Assembly (NCBI GenBank): GCA_964458275.1
Contig: CAYWIE010000026.1
Coordinates: 1 to 33,745, forward strand
Direction of reading: 5' to 3'
DNA: 33,745 nt
From: HGM04593 sp964458275
GTDB taxonomy: Bacteria; Bacteroidota; Bacteroidia; Bacteroidales; Bacteroidaceae
Position numbers and translations under genes: made by a program. Positions 1 to 8,633 of this stretch are shown here, one piece after another. A model generated the notes under the pieces. It made no database searches, was not told the origin of the DNA, and saw only the letters and a program-made list of their open reading frames with translations. Numbering within the stretch: the first letter of the stretch is position 1; each line of letters begins with the position of its first letter.

Positions 1-1319
1 ACCACAACCTCGACATCCAGTGGGGCAACCACGACGTACTGTGGATGGGAGCGGCAGCCGGCAATCCTGCCTGCGCCGCAGCAGTGATACGCCTGTCGCT
101 GCGCTACGCAAACACAAAGACACTTGAGGACGGTTACGGCATCAATATGGTCCCCTTAGCAACCTTCGCAATGGAGACATACGCCGACGACCCCTGCGAC
201 ATATTCAAGCCCTTCATAGACTTCAACGGCGAAAATTCGCCCCGTCAAAAGACACAGCGACTGATTGCACAGATGCACAAGGCAATCGCCGTCATACAGT
301 TCAAGCTCGAATCGCAGCTCTACAAGCAGAACCCCGACTGGAATATGGGCGACCGTTGCCTGCTCGAAAAGATGGATTTCGAAAAAGGGACAATAGAATA
401 CAATGGCAAAATCTACCCCATCGAGGACAAATACTTCCCGACAATAGACAGAGAGAACCCCTACTGCCTGAACGAAGAGGAGCAGGAGATAATGGACAGC
501 CTTGTCCGCTCCTTCCTCACAAGCGAAAGGCTGCAACGCCACATGCAATGCTTGCTTGCCAATGGCGGAATGTACACCGTATGCAATTCGAACCTGCTCT
601 TCCACGCATCAATGCCCCTGAACGAGGACGGCACACTGCGCGAAGTGGAGATACAGGGACAGAAATACAAAGGCAAAGAACTTATGCGCCGCATAGAGCA
701 GATTATAAGGCTCGCCTACGAAGAGGGCGCCGAAGAGGACGAAAGAGCCTATGCACGCGACTTCTTCTGGTATCTGTGGTGCGGTCCCGACAGTCCCCTC
801 TTCGACAAGTCGAAAATGACGACTTTCGAACGCTACTTCATAAAGGAGAAAGAGGTACACACCGAAGAGAAAGGATGGTACTTCAAGCTCCGCGACAGAG
901 AGGATGTGTGCGAAAGACTGCTCGACGACTTCGAAGTGGACGGCAAGCACCGCCACATAATCAACGGGCACGTCCCCGTGAAGGTAGGAAAGGGCGAGAA
1001 CCCCATAAAAGCCGGCGGCAGGCTCATGGTCATCGACGGCGGCTTTGCACGTGCCTACCACTCCACCACAGGCATCGCCGGATACACCCTTGTATTCCAC
1101 AGCCGCGGCTTCCAGCTTGTGCAGCACGCCCCCTTCACCTCCACCGAAGAGGCGGTACTCGAAGGAATAGACATACAATCGACAACCTCCATTGTCGAGA
1201 CCTCCAACCGTCGCGTGCTTGTAGCCGACACAGACATAGGCCGCGAACTGCGCAAGCAGATTGCTGAGCTCGAACTGTTGCTGAGAGCCTACCGCAAAGG
1301 CTGGTTAAAAGAGATGTAA
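1..1319 (+). CDS. fbp: Fructose-1,6-bisphosphatase, class III (3' part, cut by window start)
   Basis: The reading frame is open from position 3, so the first in-frame ATG at 45 is internal and about 438 C-terminal residues are visible. The first residues contain W-G-N-H-D, the metal-binding GNHD motif of the calcineurin-like phosphoesterase fold, followed by LWMGAAAG. The C-terminal part carries GGRLMVIDGGFARAYH and STTGIAGYTLVFHS. Together these match the large manganese-dependent class III FBPase of Firmicutes and Bacteroidota, which hydrolyses fructose 1,6-bisphosphate to fructose 6-phosphate in gluconeogenesis in the cytoplasm. Family members are about 640-670 residues, so roughly a third of the protein lies upstream of the window. 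The family call is confident; regulation cannot be judged because the promoter is outside. Confidence 0.9.
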   Translation, partial: HNLDIQWGNHDVLWMGAAAGNPACAAAVIRLSLRYANTKTLEDGYGINMVPLATFAMETYADDPCDIFKPFIDFNGENSPRQKTQRLIAQMHKAIAVIQFKLESQLYKQNPDWNMGDRCLLEKMDFEKGTIEYNGKIYPIEDKYFPTIDRENPYCLNEEEQEIMDSLVRSFLTSERLQRHMQCLLANGGMYTVCNSNLLFHASMPLNEDGTLREVEIQGQKYKGKELMRRIEQIIRLAYEEGAEEDERAYARDFFWYLWCGPDSPLFDKSKMTTFERYFIKEKEVHTEEKGWYFKLRDREDVCERLLDDFEVDGKHRHIINGHVPVKVGKGENPIKAGGRLMVIDGGFARAYHSTTGIAGYTLVFHSRGFQLVQHAPFTSTEEAVLEGIDIQSTTSIVETSNRRVLVADTDIGRELRKQIAELELLLRAYRKGWLKEM

Positions 1320-1329
1320 TAAGAAACTG

Positions 1330-1382
1330 TTTCAATTTTATTGAAATAATATTTTTATCATTGCGAAGCTGGTTTCGGCTTC
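1330..1382 (+). other. Two small hairpins between fbp and dusB
   Basis: A perfect A/T-rich 7-bp dyad (TTTCAAT, loop TTT, ATTGAAA) occupies 1330-1346 and is followed by TAATATTTTT, so it may be a weak fbp terminator. A second hairpin, GAAGC with an 8-nt loop and GCTTC, lies at 1365-1382, ending 14 nt before the dusB ATG, where it would sit in the dusB leader. No good promoter was found in the gap. Function is inferred from position only. Confidence 0.4.
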
Positions 1383-1396
1383 TAAGAAACACCCGC

Positions 1397-2377
1397 ATGA
1401 AGATAGCAGAAATAGAACTTGGACGCTACCCGGTGCTGCTCGCGCCGATGGAAGATGTTACCGACGCCGCTTTCCGCCTTATGTGCAAAAGTTTCGGCGC
1501 TGACATGGTGTACACCGAATTCGTATCGAGCGACGCACTCATACGCGACGTAAACCGCTCGGTACAGAAGCTTAACATCTGCGACGAAGAGCGCCCTGTA
1601 GCCATACAGATATACGGAAACGAAATTGAGCCGATGGTCGAAGCAGCCAAACGCGTTGAGCAGGCATGCCCCGACATACTCGACATAAATTTCGGATGCC
1701 CCGTAAAAAAAGTAGCCCGCAAAGGAGCCGGCGCAGGAATGTTGCAGAACATCCCCAAACTGCTGCAAATAACCAAAGCAGTAGTGGATGCCGTAAAAAT
1801 CCCCGTAACCGTAAAGACACGTTTAGGGTGGGACGACAACAGCAAAGTGATAGTTGAACTTGCCGAAGCATTGCAGGACTGCGGCATAGCAGCACTCACC
1901 GTACATGGTCGCACCCGCGCACAGATGTACACCGGCGAAGCAGACTGGACACTCATTGGCAAGATAAAAGAGAACCCCCGCATGCGCATCCCCATCATTG
2001 GCAACGGCGACATCACCACCCCCGAACGCGCCAAAGAGTGCTTCGACCGCTACGGAGTGGATGCAGTGATGATAGGCCGCGCCAGCTTCGGCCGCCCGTG
2101 GATATTCCGCGAAGTGAAGCACTACCTCGAACATGGCGAACATGCCGTTCCCTTCACATTCAAGGAGACAATGGAGATATTGCGCCGTCAGGTGCTCGAC
2201 AGCATAGAACGTCTCGACGAACGCCGCGGCATACTGCACATACGCCGCCATCTGGCAGCCACCCCGCTGCTGAAGGGATTGAGCGACTTTCGCCCCATGC
2301 GCATAGCCATGCTCCGCGCCGAAAAGCTCGACGAACTTTTCGCTATACTCGACAAGATAGAAAAGACATACGGATAA
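1397..2377 (+). CDS. dusB: tRNA-dihydrouridine synthase (DusB type)
   Basis: This FMN enzyme of 326 residues reduces specific uridines in the tRNA D-loop to dihydrouridine using NADPH. The N-terminus has the family's LAPMEDVTDAAFR phosphate and substrate region. DINFGCPVKKVARKGAG holds the catalytic Cys at about residue 101, and TVKTRLGWDD and MIGRASFGRPW follow as expected for the TIM barrel, with a helical C-terminal domain. The ATG at 1397 (MKIAEIELG) is chosen over an upstream TTG at 1361 because the extra 12 residues are not family-like. The gene is followed after 18 nt by a secreted phosphoesterase gene, so the three genes 1397-4479 may be cotranscribed. The exact Dus specificity is by similarity only. 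Confidence 0.92.
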   Translation: MKIAEIELGRYPVLLAPMEDVTDAAFRLMCKSFGADMVYTEFVSSDALIRDVNRSVQKLNICDEERPVAIQIYGNEIEPMVEAAKRVEQACPDILDINFGCPVKKVARKGAGAGMLQNIPKLLQITKAVVDAVKIPVTVKTRLGWDDNSKVIVELAEALQDCGIAALTVHGRTRAQMYTGEADWTLIGKIKENPRMRIPIIGNGDITTPERAKECFDRYGVDAVMIGRASFGRPWIFREVKHYLEHGEHAVPFTFKETMEILRRQVLDSIERLDERRGILHIRRHLAATPLLKGLSDFRPMRIAMLRAEKLDELFAILDKIEKTYG

Positions 2378-2395
2378 ACATACAACCTCCCTAAA

Positions 2396-3523
2396 ATGAA
2401 AAGAGCCCTATTCATACTCGTTGCCATTATGCTGCTTTGCACCGCAGCAATGGCACAAGCCCGGAAAGGCGAGCCGCAAATCCCCGTCTATCCCCAATTA
2501 CAGGACGAAAAATCGTTCAACATGATACTTGTGCCCGACCCGCAGAGCTATGTAAAATTTGCTGCCAACCAACCGCTGTTCGAATTGCAGACAGCATGGA
2601 TTGCACAGAATATCGACCGTCTGAACATAAAGGCCGCGCTCTTCACCGGAGATATGGTGGAACAGAACGGAAAGCTCATTTCGGCAGGAATCCCCAACGA
2701 GAACAACGGCGACCAGACAGGACGCCAGCAGTGGGAAGCAGTGTCGCGCGCGCTCGCACGCCTCGACAACCGCATCCCCTACATCGTTGCACAAGGCAAC
2801 CACGACATTGGGCACATAACAGCAACCGACCGCCACACTGTTTCTCCGCAATACATATACCCCGAAAGGAACATCAAGTTCGAAAAGACACTCGTTGCCA
2901 CCTGCCCCAACTGGCAAGGTGTGCACACGATGGAGAATTCGGCATACGAATTGAGCGACACGGCTTGGGGTAAGCTGCTCGTCATAACAATGGAATTTGC
3001 TCCGCGCGACGAAGCAATAGAATGGGCTAAGGAACTCGCAGGGAGCAAGCGTTTCGAGAATCATCGGGTGATACTGCTTGTACACTCATGGCTCAACAAC
3101 AAAGGCGAAAGGATTGCTAAGGAGGGCTACACACTCTCCCCCTGCAACTGGGCAGAAGCTGTGTGGCAGAAACTTGTCTACCCATCAAAGAATATCTCGC
3201 TCGTCCTCTGCGGCCATACGGGAACCGCCCCCAAGATAGAGACGGACATTATCTCCACCGATTACAGCCCCACCTCCTCGATTCGCACCGACAGTGCCGC
3301 CGATGGACACAAGGTAGTGCAGATGATGTTCAACTCGCAACAGGGCGACGGCGACTGGAACGGCAACGGCGGCGACTGCTGGCTGCGGATACTGGAATTC
3401 ATGCCCGACGGAAAGAGAATATCTGTGCGGACATTCTCTCCGCTCTTTGCACAGTCGCGTCTCACCAAACATCTTGCTTGGCGTACAGCTGCATACGACC
3501 AGTTTGAGATAGAAATAGAATAA
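2396..3523 (+). CDS. Secreted calcineurin-like metallophosphoesterase
   Basis: The 375-residue product starts with a clear signal peptide (MKRALFILVAIMLLCTAAMA, cleaved near Ala-20), so it is exported to the periplasm or beyond. Metallophosphoesterase motifs appear in order: DPQ at 48-50, where the usual first motif is D-x-H, then TGD at 84-86, GNHD at 134-137, LLVH at about 227-230 and CGH at 272-274. These would hold two metal ions for phosphomonoester or phosphodiester hydrolysis. The Gln in place of the first His is seen in some divergent members and could alter metal choice. The stop codon is 2 nt before the next start, so it is very likely cotranslated with the GH43-like gene. The substrate is unknown. 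Confidence 0.85.
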   Translation: MKRALFILVAIMLLCTAAMAQARKGEPQIPVYPQLQDEKSFNMILVPDPQSYVKFAANQPLFELQTAWIAQNIDRLNIKAALFTGDMVEQNGKLISAGIPNENNGDQTGRQQWEAVSRALARLDNRIPYIVAQGNHDIGHITATDRHTVSPQYIYPERNIKFEKTLVATCPNWQGVHTMENSAYELSDTAWGKLLVITMEFAPRDEAIEWAKELAGSKRFENHRVILLVHSWLNNKGERIAKEGYTLSPCNWAEAVWQKLVYPSKNISLVLCGHTGTAPKIETDIISTDYSPTSSIRTDSAADGHKVVQMMFNSQQGDGDWNGNGGDCWLRILEFMPDGKRISVRTFSPLFAQSRLTKHLAWRTAAYDQFEIEIE

Positions 3524-3525
3524 GC

Positions 3526-4479
3526 ATGAAATTTCTCTCGACCATATTCGCCATTTTCTTCTTTACCGCTCTCAATCTCTTTGCCAAAGATGGCGACAAA
3601 GGCACTGCACAGCCGGGACAGCTGATGCTTGCCGACCCTTTCATCATTGAGCACGAAGGGTGGTACTATATCTATGGCACTGAGGATGCCGACGGCATTG
3701 CAGTCTATCGTTCGCGCGACCTGAAGAGGTGGAGCCGCCGATGCGGAAATGCAAAGAAATCATTGGCACTGCACAAGGATGACGTCTGGGGCGACAACCG
3801 CTTTTGGGCACCCGAAGTATATAAATGTGGGGAGAAATTCATAATAGCATACAGCAGCGAAGAGCACATCTGCTGTGCCGAGTCGGATTCGCCATGCGGT
3901 CCGTTCGTACAGAAGGAGCATCGCCCCTATCTGCCCGACGAAAAGGGCATTGATGCCTCGATTTTCATCGACGACGACGGCAAGGCATATATCTTCTGGG
4001 TACGTTTCGACCGGGGGAACATCATTTGGGTGGCAGAGCTGTCGTCCGACCTTAAGGAGATAAAGAGAGAGACGGCGCGCAAACTGATTGAGTGCGAAGA
4101 GGGAACATGGGAAAAGAGAATGGGCAATATTGCCGAAGGTCCTTTTACGATAAAGCACAAAGGGAAGTATTACCTCACTTTCAGTTGCAACGACTACCGT
4201 AGCCAAGAATATGCCGTAGGCTATGCTGTTGCCGACCATCCTATGGGACCTTACAGACGACACGAAGGCAATCCGGTGCTGCATCGTCATTGCGGCTACG
4301 CAGGGACGGGACATCATGCGATACTGCGCTGCGGCAAACGCCTTTATATGGTCTACCATGCTCACAACAGCAGCAGTAAGGTTGGTCCCCGGCAGACGCT
4401 TATCGCGCCCATGAAGATTAAGCGCGGAGGCATTGAGGTATCGGAGAGAATAATTGTTCCTATGATTAACGGGAAGTAA
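3526..4479 (+). CDS. Secreted glycoside hydrolase, GH43-like five-bladed beta-propeller
   Basis: The 317-residue protein has a signal peptide (about residues 1-20) and then a single catalytic domain. The three GH43-type acidic residues can be placed: the general base in ADPF (Asp-37), the pKa-tuning Asp in GIDAS (Asp-143) and the general acid in AEGPF (Glu-204). GTGHHAI (261-267) resembles the metal-binding His region of the propeller. Family members hydrolyse arabinofuranosides, xylosides or beta-galactosides, and the sequence alone does not say which. It directly follows the secreted phosphoesterase with a 2-nt gap. It converges with the MerR gene with only 4 nt between stops and no visible terminator. 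No carbohydrate-binding module is attached. Confidence 0.82.
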   Translation: MKFLSTIFAIFFFTALNLFAKDGDKGTAQPGQLMLADPFIIEHEGWYYIYGTEDADGIAVYRSRDLKRWSRRCGNAKKSLALHKDDVWGDNRFWAPEVYKCGEKFIIAYSSEEHICCAESDSPCGPFVQKEHRPYLPDEKGIDASIFIDDDGKAYIFWVRFDRGNIIWVAELSSDLKEIKRETARKLIECEEGTWEKRMGNIAEGPFTIKHKGKYYLTFSCNDYRSQEYAVGYAVADHPMGPYRRHEGNPVLHRHCGYAGTGHHAILRCGKRLYMVYHAHNSSSKVGPRQTLIAPMKIKRGGIEVSERIIVPMINGK

Positions 4480-4483
4480 GAGG

Positions 4484-4831
4484 CTACAACTGTCCAAGCG
4501 CATCGCGCAATGCCACAAGTTCATCCCTTATAGAGCGCAGACGCTCGATAGCAGAAGCCGTAACATCGGCCTCCTCCATCTTTCCTTTTCCTTTGAGATA
4601 GGCCTTAGCCCCTGCCAATGTCATGCCCTTTTCCTTTACAAGATGATAGACAATCTTCACCATCCTCAGGTCCTCGTTTGTGTAGCGTCTTACACCGTTT
4701 GAACCTTTTGCCGGAGCAATCTGCTTGAACACACTCTCCCAATAGCGCAGAGTGCTTTCATTGACTCCTACCTCAGCGGCAACTTCACTGATGGAGTAGT
4801 ATAATTTCCGATTGCCTCTATTTTCTGCCAT
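4484..4831 (-). CDS. MerR-family transcriptional regulator
   Basis: The protein has 115 residues. Residues 10-75 form a MerR winged-helix domain: YSISEVAAEVGVNESTLRYWE, then a wing with GVRRYTNEDL. A short helical tail (about 80-115) is probably a dimerisation coil. There is no C-terminal ligand-binding domain or metal-binding cysteine set, so the signal it senses is unknown. It lies 21 nt downstream of the M23 peptidase gene on the same strand and is probably in its operon. A MerR protein beside an M23 peptidase and alaS is a neighbourhood I recall from other Bacteroidales, which points to a conserved, housekeeping-like role rather than drug or metal resistance. Confidence 0.88.
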   Translation of the reverse strand: MAENRGNRKLYYSISEVAAEVGVNESTLRYWESVFKQIAPAKGSNGVRRYTNEDLRMVKIVYHLVKEKGMTLAGAKAYLKGKGKMEEADVTASAIERLRSIRDELVALRDALGQL

Positions 4832-4852
4832 TAAAGAAAGGGTTTATAATCC

Positions 4853-5821
4853 TTAGTCAAAGACCTTTCCGTGATTCTCTGCCATACGTAGGAGTTCGTC
4901 ATAGCCGTCGGCATCGAGGTCCATGAAGTAGTAGTTTATCGGGTTGACCTTACGACCTTTGTAGACAACCTCATAATGAAGGTGAGGACCGGTGCTCTTG
5001 CCTGAGTTGCCGCTGTCGGCAATTTGCTCGCCACGAACCACCTTCTGCCCTACTCTCACCTTTGAGCTGTGCAGATGGGCATAGCGTGTCCTGTACCCGT
5101 ATCCGTGGTCAAGTTCAACAGTTGTACCGTATCCTGTTTCCCACTTCGAGGAGACAACGACAGCATCGCCCGTTGCATATACGGGAGTGCGCATATCGCA
5201 CGAAAAGTCCATGCCCGAATGGAATTTGGTGGTCTTATAGATAGGGTCGATGCGGTAGCCGTAGCCCGATGCAGTCTTCTTGAGGTCTCTGTTGGCAATG
5301 GGCTGTATCGCAGGCAGATGCTTAAGATAATCTTCCTGTTCCTTGCTCAGTTCCACAATTTCGTCAAACGACTTTATCTGCAAATAGAGCTGTTTGGCAA
5401 GCATGTCCACCTTTTGTGTGGTCTCTACGACAAGGGCGGCATTGTCCATGTTCATAAGTTCGTCGTATCGGTTGGTGCCTCCATAGCCCGATGTCCGCGC
5501 TGCATCTGCCACCGGTTCGGTGTTAAGAAGCACACGATAGAGGTTGTCGTCGCGCTGCTGGATGTCGCCGAGCACCTCCATTGCATTGTCGAGACGTTGG
5601 GAAAGTATGCGGTACTGTGCAAGAAGTTTAGAGTTCTCGTCCTGTACCTCTTTGAGCGACGGCGTCTGAATACAAAGGTAAAAGACAAGAAAGGAGATTC
5701 CGCCGAATATCAGATAATAGAGTATGCTGCGCAGAAAGGTAAGGAACTTTTGCGCCGCATTGGGATACACTCTGTCGTATGTGCGTGTTTTTGGATTGAA
5801 AATGTAATATACCTTGCGCAT
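4853..5821 (-). CDS. Membrane-anchored M23 family metallopeptidase
   Basis: The 322-residue protein has a short cytoplasmic N-terminus, one membrane segment (about 30-51), a coiled-coil stretch (about 54-100) and a C-terminal M23/LytM domain (about 185-300). The zinc and catalytic residues are present: HSGMD (His-201, Asp-205), the His in YAHLH and GPHLHYE (His-280, His-282). It may therefore be an active peptidoglycan endopeptidase rather than a degenerate EnvC-like activator. The anchor and coiled coil suggest work at the inner-membrane face of the periplasm in cell-wall remodelling or division. It diverges from alaS and shares an overlapping promoter region with it, and leads a short operon with the MerR gene. 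Confidence 0.9.
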   Translation of the reverse strand: MRKVYYIFNPKTRTYDRVYPNAAQKFLTFLRSILYYLIFGGISFLVFYLCIQTPSLKEVQDENSKLLAQYRILSQRLDNAMEVLGDIQQRDDNLYRVLLNTEPVADAARTSGYGGTNRYDELMNMDNAALVVETTQKVDMLAKQLYLQIKSFDEIVELSKEQEDYLKHLPAIQPIANRDLKKTASGYGYRIDPIYKTTKFHSGMDFSCDMRTPVYATGDAVVVSSKWETGYGTTVELDHGYGYRTRYAHLHSSKVRVGQKVVRGEQIADSGNSGKSTGPHLHYEVVYKGRKVNPINYYFMDLDADGYDELLRMAENHGKVFD

Positions 5822-5887
5822 TTACACCTGATAAGTATTCCGATTATAAATTAAGAAGCCGTTTGGTGGTTGTTTTTCATTCAAACT

Positions 5888-5920
5888 TTTGGCAAAAATA
5901 ATAAAACTGACGTATCTTTG
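5888..5920 (+). promoter_or_regulatory. alaS promoter, Bacteroidota type
   Basis: TTTG at 5888-5891 and TATCTTTG at 5913-5920 match the Bacteroidota -33 (TTTG) and -7 (TAnnTTTG) elements with a 21-bp spacer. Transcription would start near 5928 and give a leader of about 75 nt before the alaS ATG. The element overlaps the opposing promoter for the M23 peptidase gene. Confidence 0.75.
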
Positions 5921-5924
5921 CAAA
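5893..5924 (-). promoter_or_regulatory. M23 peptidase promoter, overlapping the alaS promoter
   Basis: On the minus strand, TTTG (plus-strand CAAA at 5921-5924) and TATTTTTG (plus-strand 5893-5900) are separated by 20 bp and fit the Bacteroidota consensus. Transcription would start near 5886, leaving a leader of about 65 nt. The two promoters occupy nearly the same 37 bp. Confidence 0.65.
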
Positions 5925-6002
5925 TTAACAAGCTAACGTTTCAGTTTTCTTCACTTTTCGTGTCGGAAACTTCATAATGCAGAATTAAAAAAAACAAAAA
6001 AT

Positions 6003-8621
6003 ATGCTTACATCCAAAGAGATAAGAGAATCATTCAAGGAGTTCTTCAAGAGCAAGGAACACCTTATCGTGCCTTCGGCTCCGATGGTAGTGAAGGACGA
6101 CCCTACACTGATGTTTACCAATGCCGGCATGAACCAGTTCAAGGATATAATCCTCGGCAACCGTCCGGCAAAGAGCAAACGAGTAGCCGACTCGCAAAAA
6201 TGTCTGCGCGTAAGCGGAAAGCACAACGACCTTGAGGAGGTCGGACACGACACCTACCACCACACAATGTTCGAGATGCTCGGCAACTGGTCTTTCGGCG
6301 ACTACTTCAAGGAAGAGGCTATCGCATGGGCGTGGGAATACCTTGTGGACGTTTTGAAGCTGAACCCCGAAAATCTTTATGCCACAGTATTCGAAGGCAG
6401 CAAGGAAGACGGTTTGGAACGCGACAATGAGGCTGCCGGATATTGGGAGAAATATTTGCCCAAAGACCACATAATCAATGGCAACAAAAAGGACAATTTC
6501 TGGGAAATGGGCGATACCGGTCCATGCGGTCCATGTTCGGAGATACACATTGACCTGCGTCCCGAAGAGGAGCGGGCAAAAATAAGCGGACGCGACCTCG
6601 TAAACAACGACCATCCCCAGGTGATTGAAATCTGGAACCTCGTGTTCATGCAATTCAATCGCAAGGCAGACGGTTCGCTCGAAGGGCTTCCGGCTAAGGT
6701 AATTGATACGGGTATGGGATTCGAGCGTCTCTGCATGGCATTGCAGGGCAAGCTTTCAAACTACGACACAGACATTTTCCAGCCTGTCATCAAGAAGATA
6801 AGCGAACTGTCGGGCAAGAGCTACGGCGACGACAGCCAGACAGACGTTGCCATGCGCGTGATTGCCGACCACATACGCACAATATCATTCTCTATCACCG
6901 ACGGCCAGTTGCCCTCGAATGCAAAAGCCGGTTACGTGATACGCCGCATCCTGCGTCGTGCAGTGCGGTACGCATACACATTCCTCGGACAGAAGCAAGC
7001 ATTCATGTACAAGCTTGTCCCCACACTCATCGATAACATGGGCGATGCATATCCCGAACTCATACAACAGCAGGAGCTTGTAACAAAGGTGATGAAAGAG
7101 GAGGAAGAGGCATTCCTGCGCACACTTGAGACCGGCATCCACATGCTCGACAAGATTATTGCAACAGCAAAAGCCGAAGGCAAGGAAGAGATTAGCGGCG
7201 TGGAAGCATTCACCCTCTACGACACATTCGGTTTCCCCATCGACCTTACACAGCTCATCCTCAGAGAGAACGCACTCACTGTAAACATGCAGCAGTTCGA
7301 CGAGGAGATGCTCAAGCAGAAGACACGCGCCCGCAACGCGGCAGCCGTTGAGAACAGCGACTGGGTGAACATCGCCGAAGGCGAGAGCAAGTTCGTAGGC
7401 TACGACCTCACAGAGTGCGACACCACAATATTGCGCTACCGTCAGACAAAGCAGAAGAACCAGACACTCTACCAGATAGTTCTTGCCGAGACACCTTTCT
7501 ACGCAGAGAGCGGAGGACAGGTAGGCGACACCGGCGTGCTTGTGTGCGGAGAAGAGCGCATAGAGGTTATCGACACAAAGAAAGAGAACAACCTGCCGAT
7601 ACATATAACAAAGAAATTGCCTTCTAATCCCGAAGCAACATTCAGAGCAGAAGTAAACATTGCCAAACGCAACGCTTGCGCCGCCAACCACTCATGTACA
7701 CACCTCCTCGACCAAGCACTGCGCGAAGTACTCGGCACACACGTCGAGCAGAAGGGTTCACTTGTAACCCCTGAGGGCATACGCTTCGACTTCTCGCACT
7801 TCCAGAAACTGACAAACGAGGAGATCATCAAGGTTGAAAAGGCTGTCAACGCACGCATACGCGCGAATATCCCCTTGACAGAGTACCGCGACATACCCAT
7901 TGCCGAGGCACGCGAACTTGGAGCAATCGCCCTCTTCGGCGAGAAGTACGGCGACAGAGTGCGTGTGATTAAATTCGACAAGTCGGTGGAATTCTGCGGA
8001 GGTATCCACGTTGCAGCCACCGGACAGATTGGAATGGTAAAAATCATCTCAGAAAGCTCGGTAGCTGCCGGAGTGCGCCGCATCGAGGCCATCACAGGCG
8101 AAGCCCTCGAAGAGAACTTCATCAAGATGCAGGAGATGGTGGCAGAGATAAAGGCTCTCTTCAACAATGTTCCTAACCTTAAGGCTACAATCGCAAAGGC
8201 TATCAACGAGAACAACGAACTGAAAAAACAGGTCGAGGAGTATGCCCGCGAAAAAGCCATCAGCACAAAAGACAAGCTCATCGGCGAGGTGAAAGAGCGC
8301 AAAGGCATCAGAGTAATCAGCGCAATACTGCCTTTGCCTGCGGCTACAGTAAAGGACATTGTATTCATGCTCCGCAGCGAAATGCCCGACAATCTCTTCT
8401 GTGTAATCGGCAGCATACAGAACGACAAGCCCCAGCTCACAATCTCGGCAAGCGGCGACCTTGTTGAGGCAGGCATAAATGCCGGCAAACTCGTCGGTCA
8501 GGCTGCAAAAGAGATGCAGGGCGGCGGTGGCGGTCAGGCACACTTTGCGACTGCCGGCGGAAAGAACATAGAAGGACTCAAGAGTGCTATAAGCAAGGTA
8601 TTCGAATTGGCGGATATCTAA
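6003..8621 (+). CDS. alaS: Alanyl-tRNA synthetase
   Basis: This 872-residue class II synthetase charges tRNA-Ala, and its length is close to the 876 of the E. coli enzyme. The N-terminal catalytic core opens with SKEIRESFKEFFKSKEH and has GMNQFKD and FEMLGNWSFGDYFKEEAI. The editing domain carries the zinc-type motif NHSCTH (His near 563 and 567) and CGGIH (Cys near 664), which clear Ser- and Gly-tRNA-Ala. The C-terminal DHHA1-like domain ends with a glycine-rich GGGGGQAHFATAGG stretch. All parts expected of a full-length, functional enzyme are visible. A PH-like protein gene follows 12 nt later on the same strand. Confidence 0.98.
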   Translation: MLTSKEIRESFKEFFKSKEHLIVPSAPMVVKDDPTLMFTNAGMNQFKDIILGNRPAKSKRVADSQKCLRVSGKHNDLEEVGHDTYHHTMFEMLGNWSFGDYFKEEAIAWAWEYLVDVLKLNPENLYATVFEGSKEDGLERDNEAAGYWEKYLPKDHIINGNKKDNFWEMGDTGPCGPCSEIHIDLRPEEERAKISGRDLVNNDHPQVIEIWNLVFMQFNRKADGSLEGLPAKVIDTGMGFERLCMALQGKLSNYDTDIFQPVIKKISELSGKSYGDDSQTDVAMRVIADHIRTISFSITDGQLPSNAKAGYVIRRILRRAVRYAYTFLGQKQAFMYKLVPTLIDNMGDAYPELIQQQELVTKVMKEEEEAFLRTLETGIHMLDKIIATAKAEGKEEISGVEAFTLYDTFGFPIDLTQLILRENALTVNMQQFDEEMLKQKTRARNAAAVENSDWVNIAEGESKFVGYDLTECDTTILRYRQTKQKNQTLYQIVLAETPFYAESGGQVGDTGVLVCGEERIEVIDTKKENNLPIHITKKLPSNPEATFRAEVNIAKRNACAANHSCTHLLDQALREVLGTHVEQKGSLVTPEGIRFDFSHFQKLTNEEIIKVEKAVNARIRANIPLTEYRDIPIAEARELGAIALFGEKYGDRVRVIKFDKSVEFCGGIHVAATGQIGMVKIISESSVAAGVRRIEAITGEALEENFIKMQEMVAEIKALFNNVPNLKATIAKAINENNELKKQVEEYAREKAISTKDKLIGEVKERKGIRVISAILPLPAATVKDIVFMLRSEMPDNLFCVIGSIQNDKPQLTISASGDLVEAGINAGKLVGQAAKEMQGGGGGQAHFATAGGKNIEGLKSAISKVFELADI

Positions 8622-8633
8622 TCAGTCCCGCAC

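Noticed and set aside
356..1267. A 303-codon plus-strand frame inside the FBPase gene
   Set aside because: Arg/His/Pro-rich shadow frame of the FBPase reading frame, without any domain.
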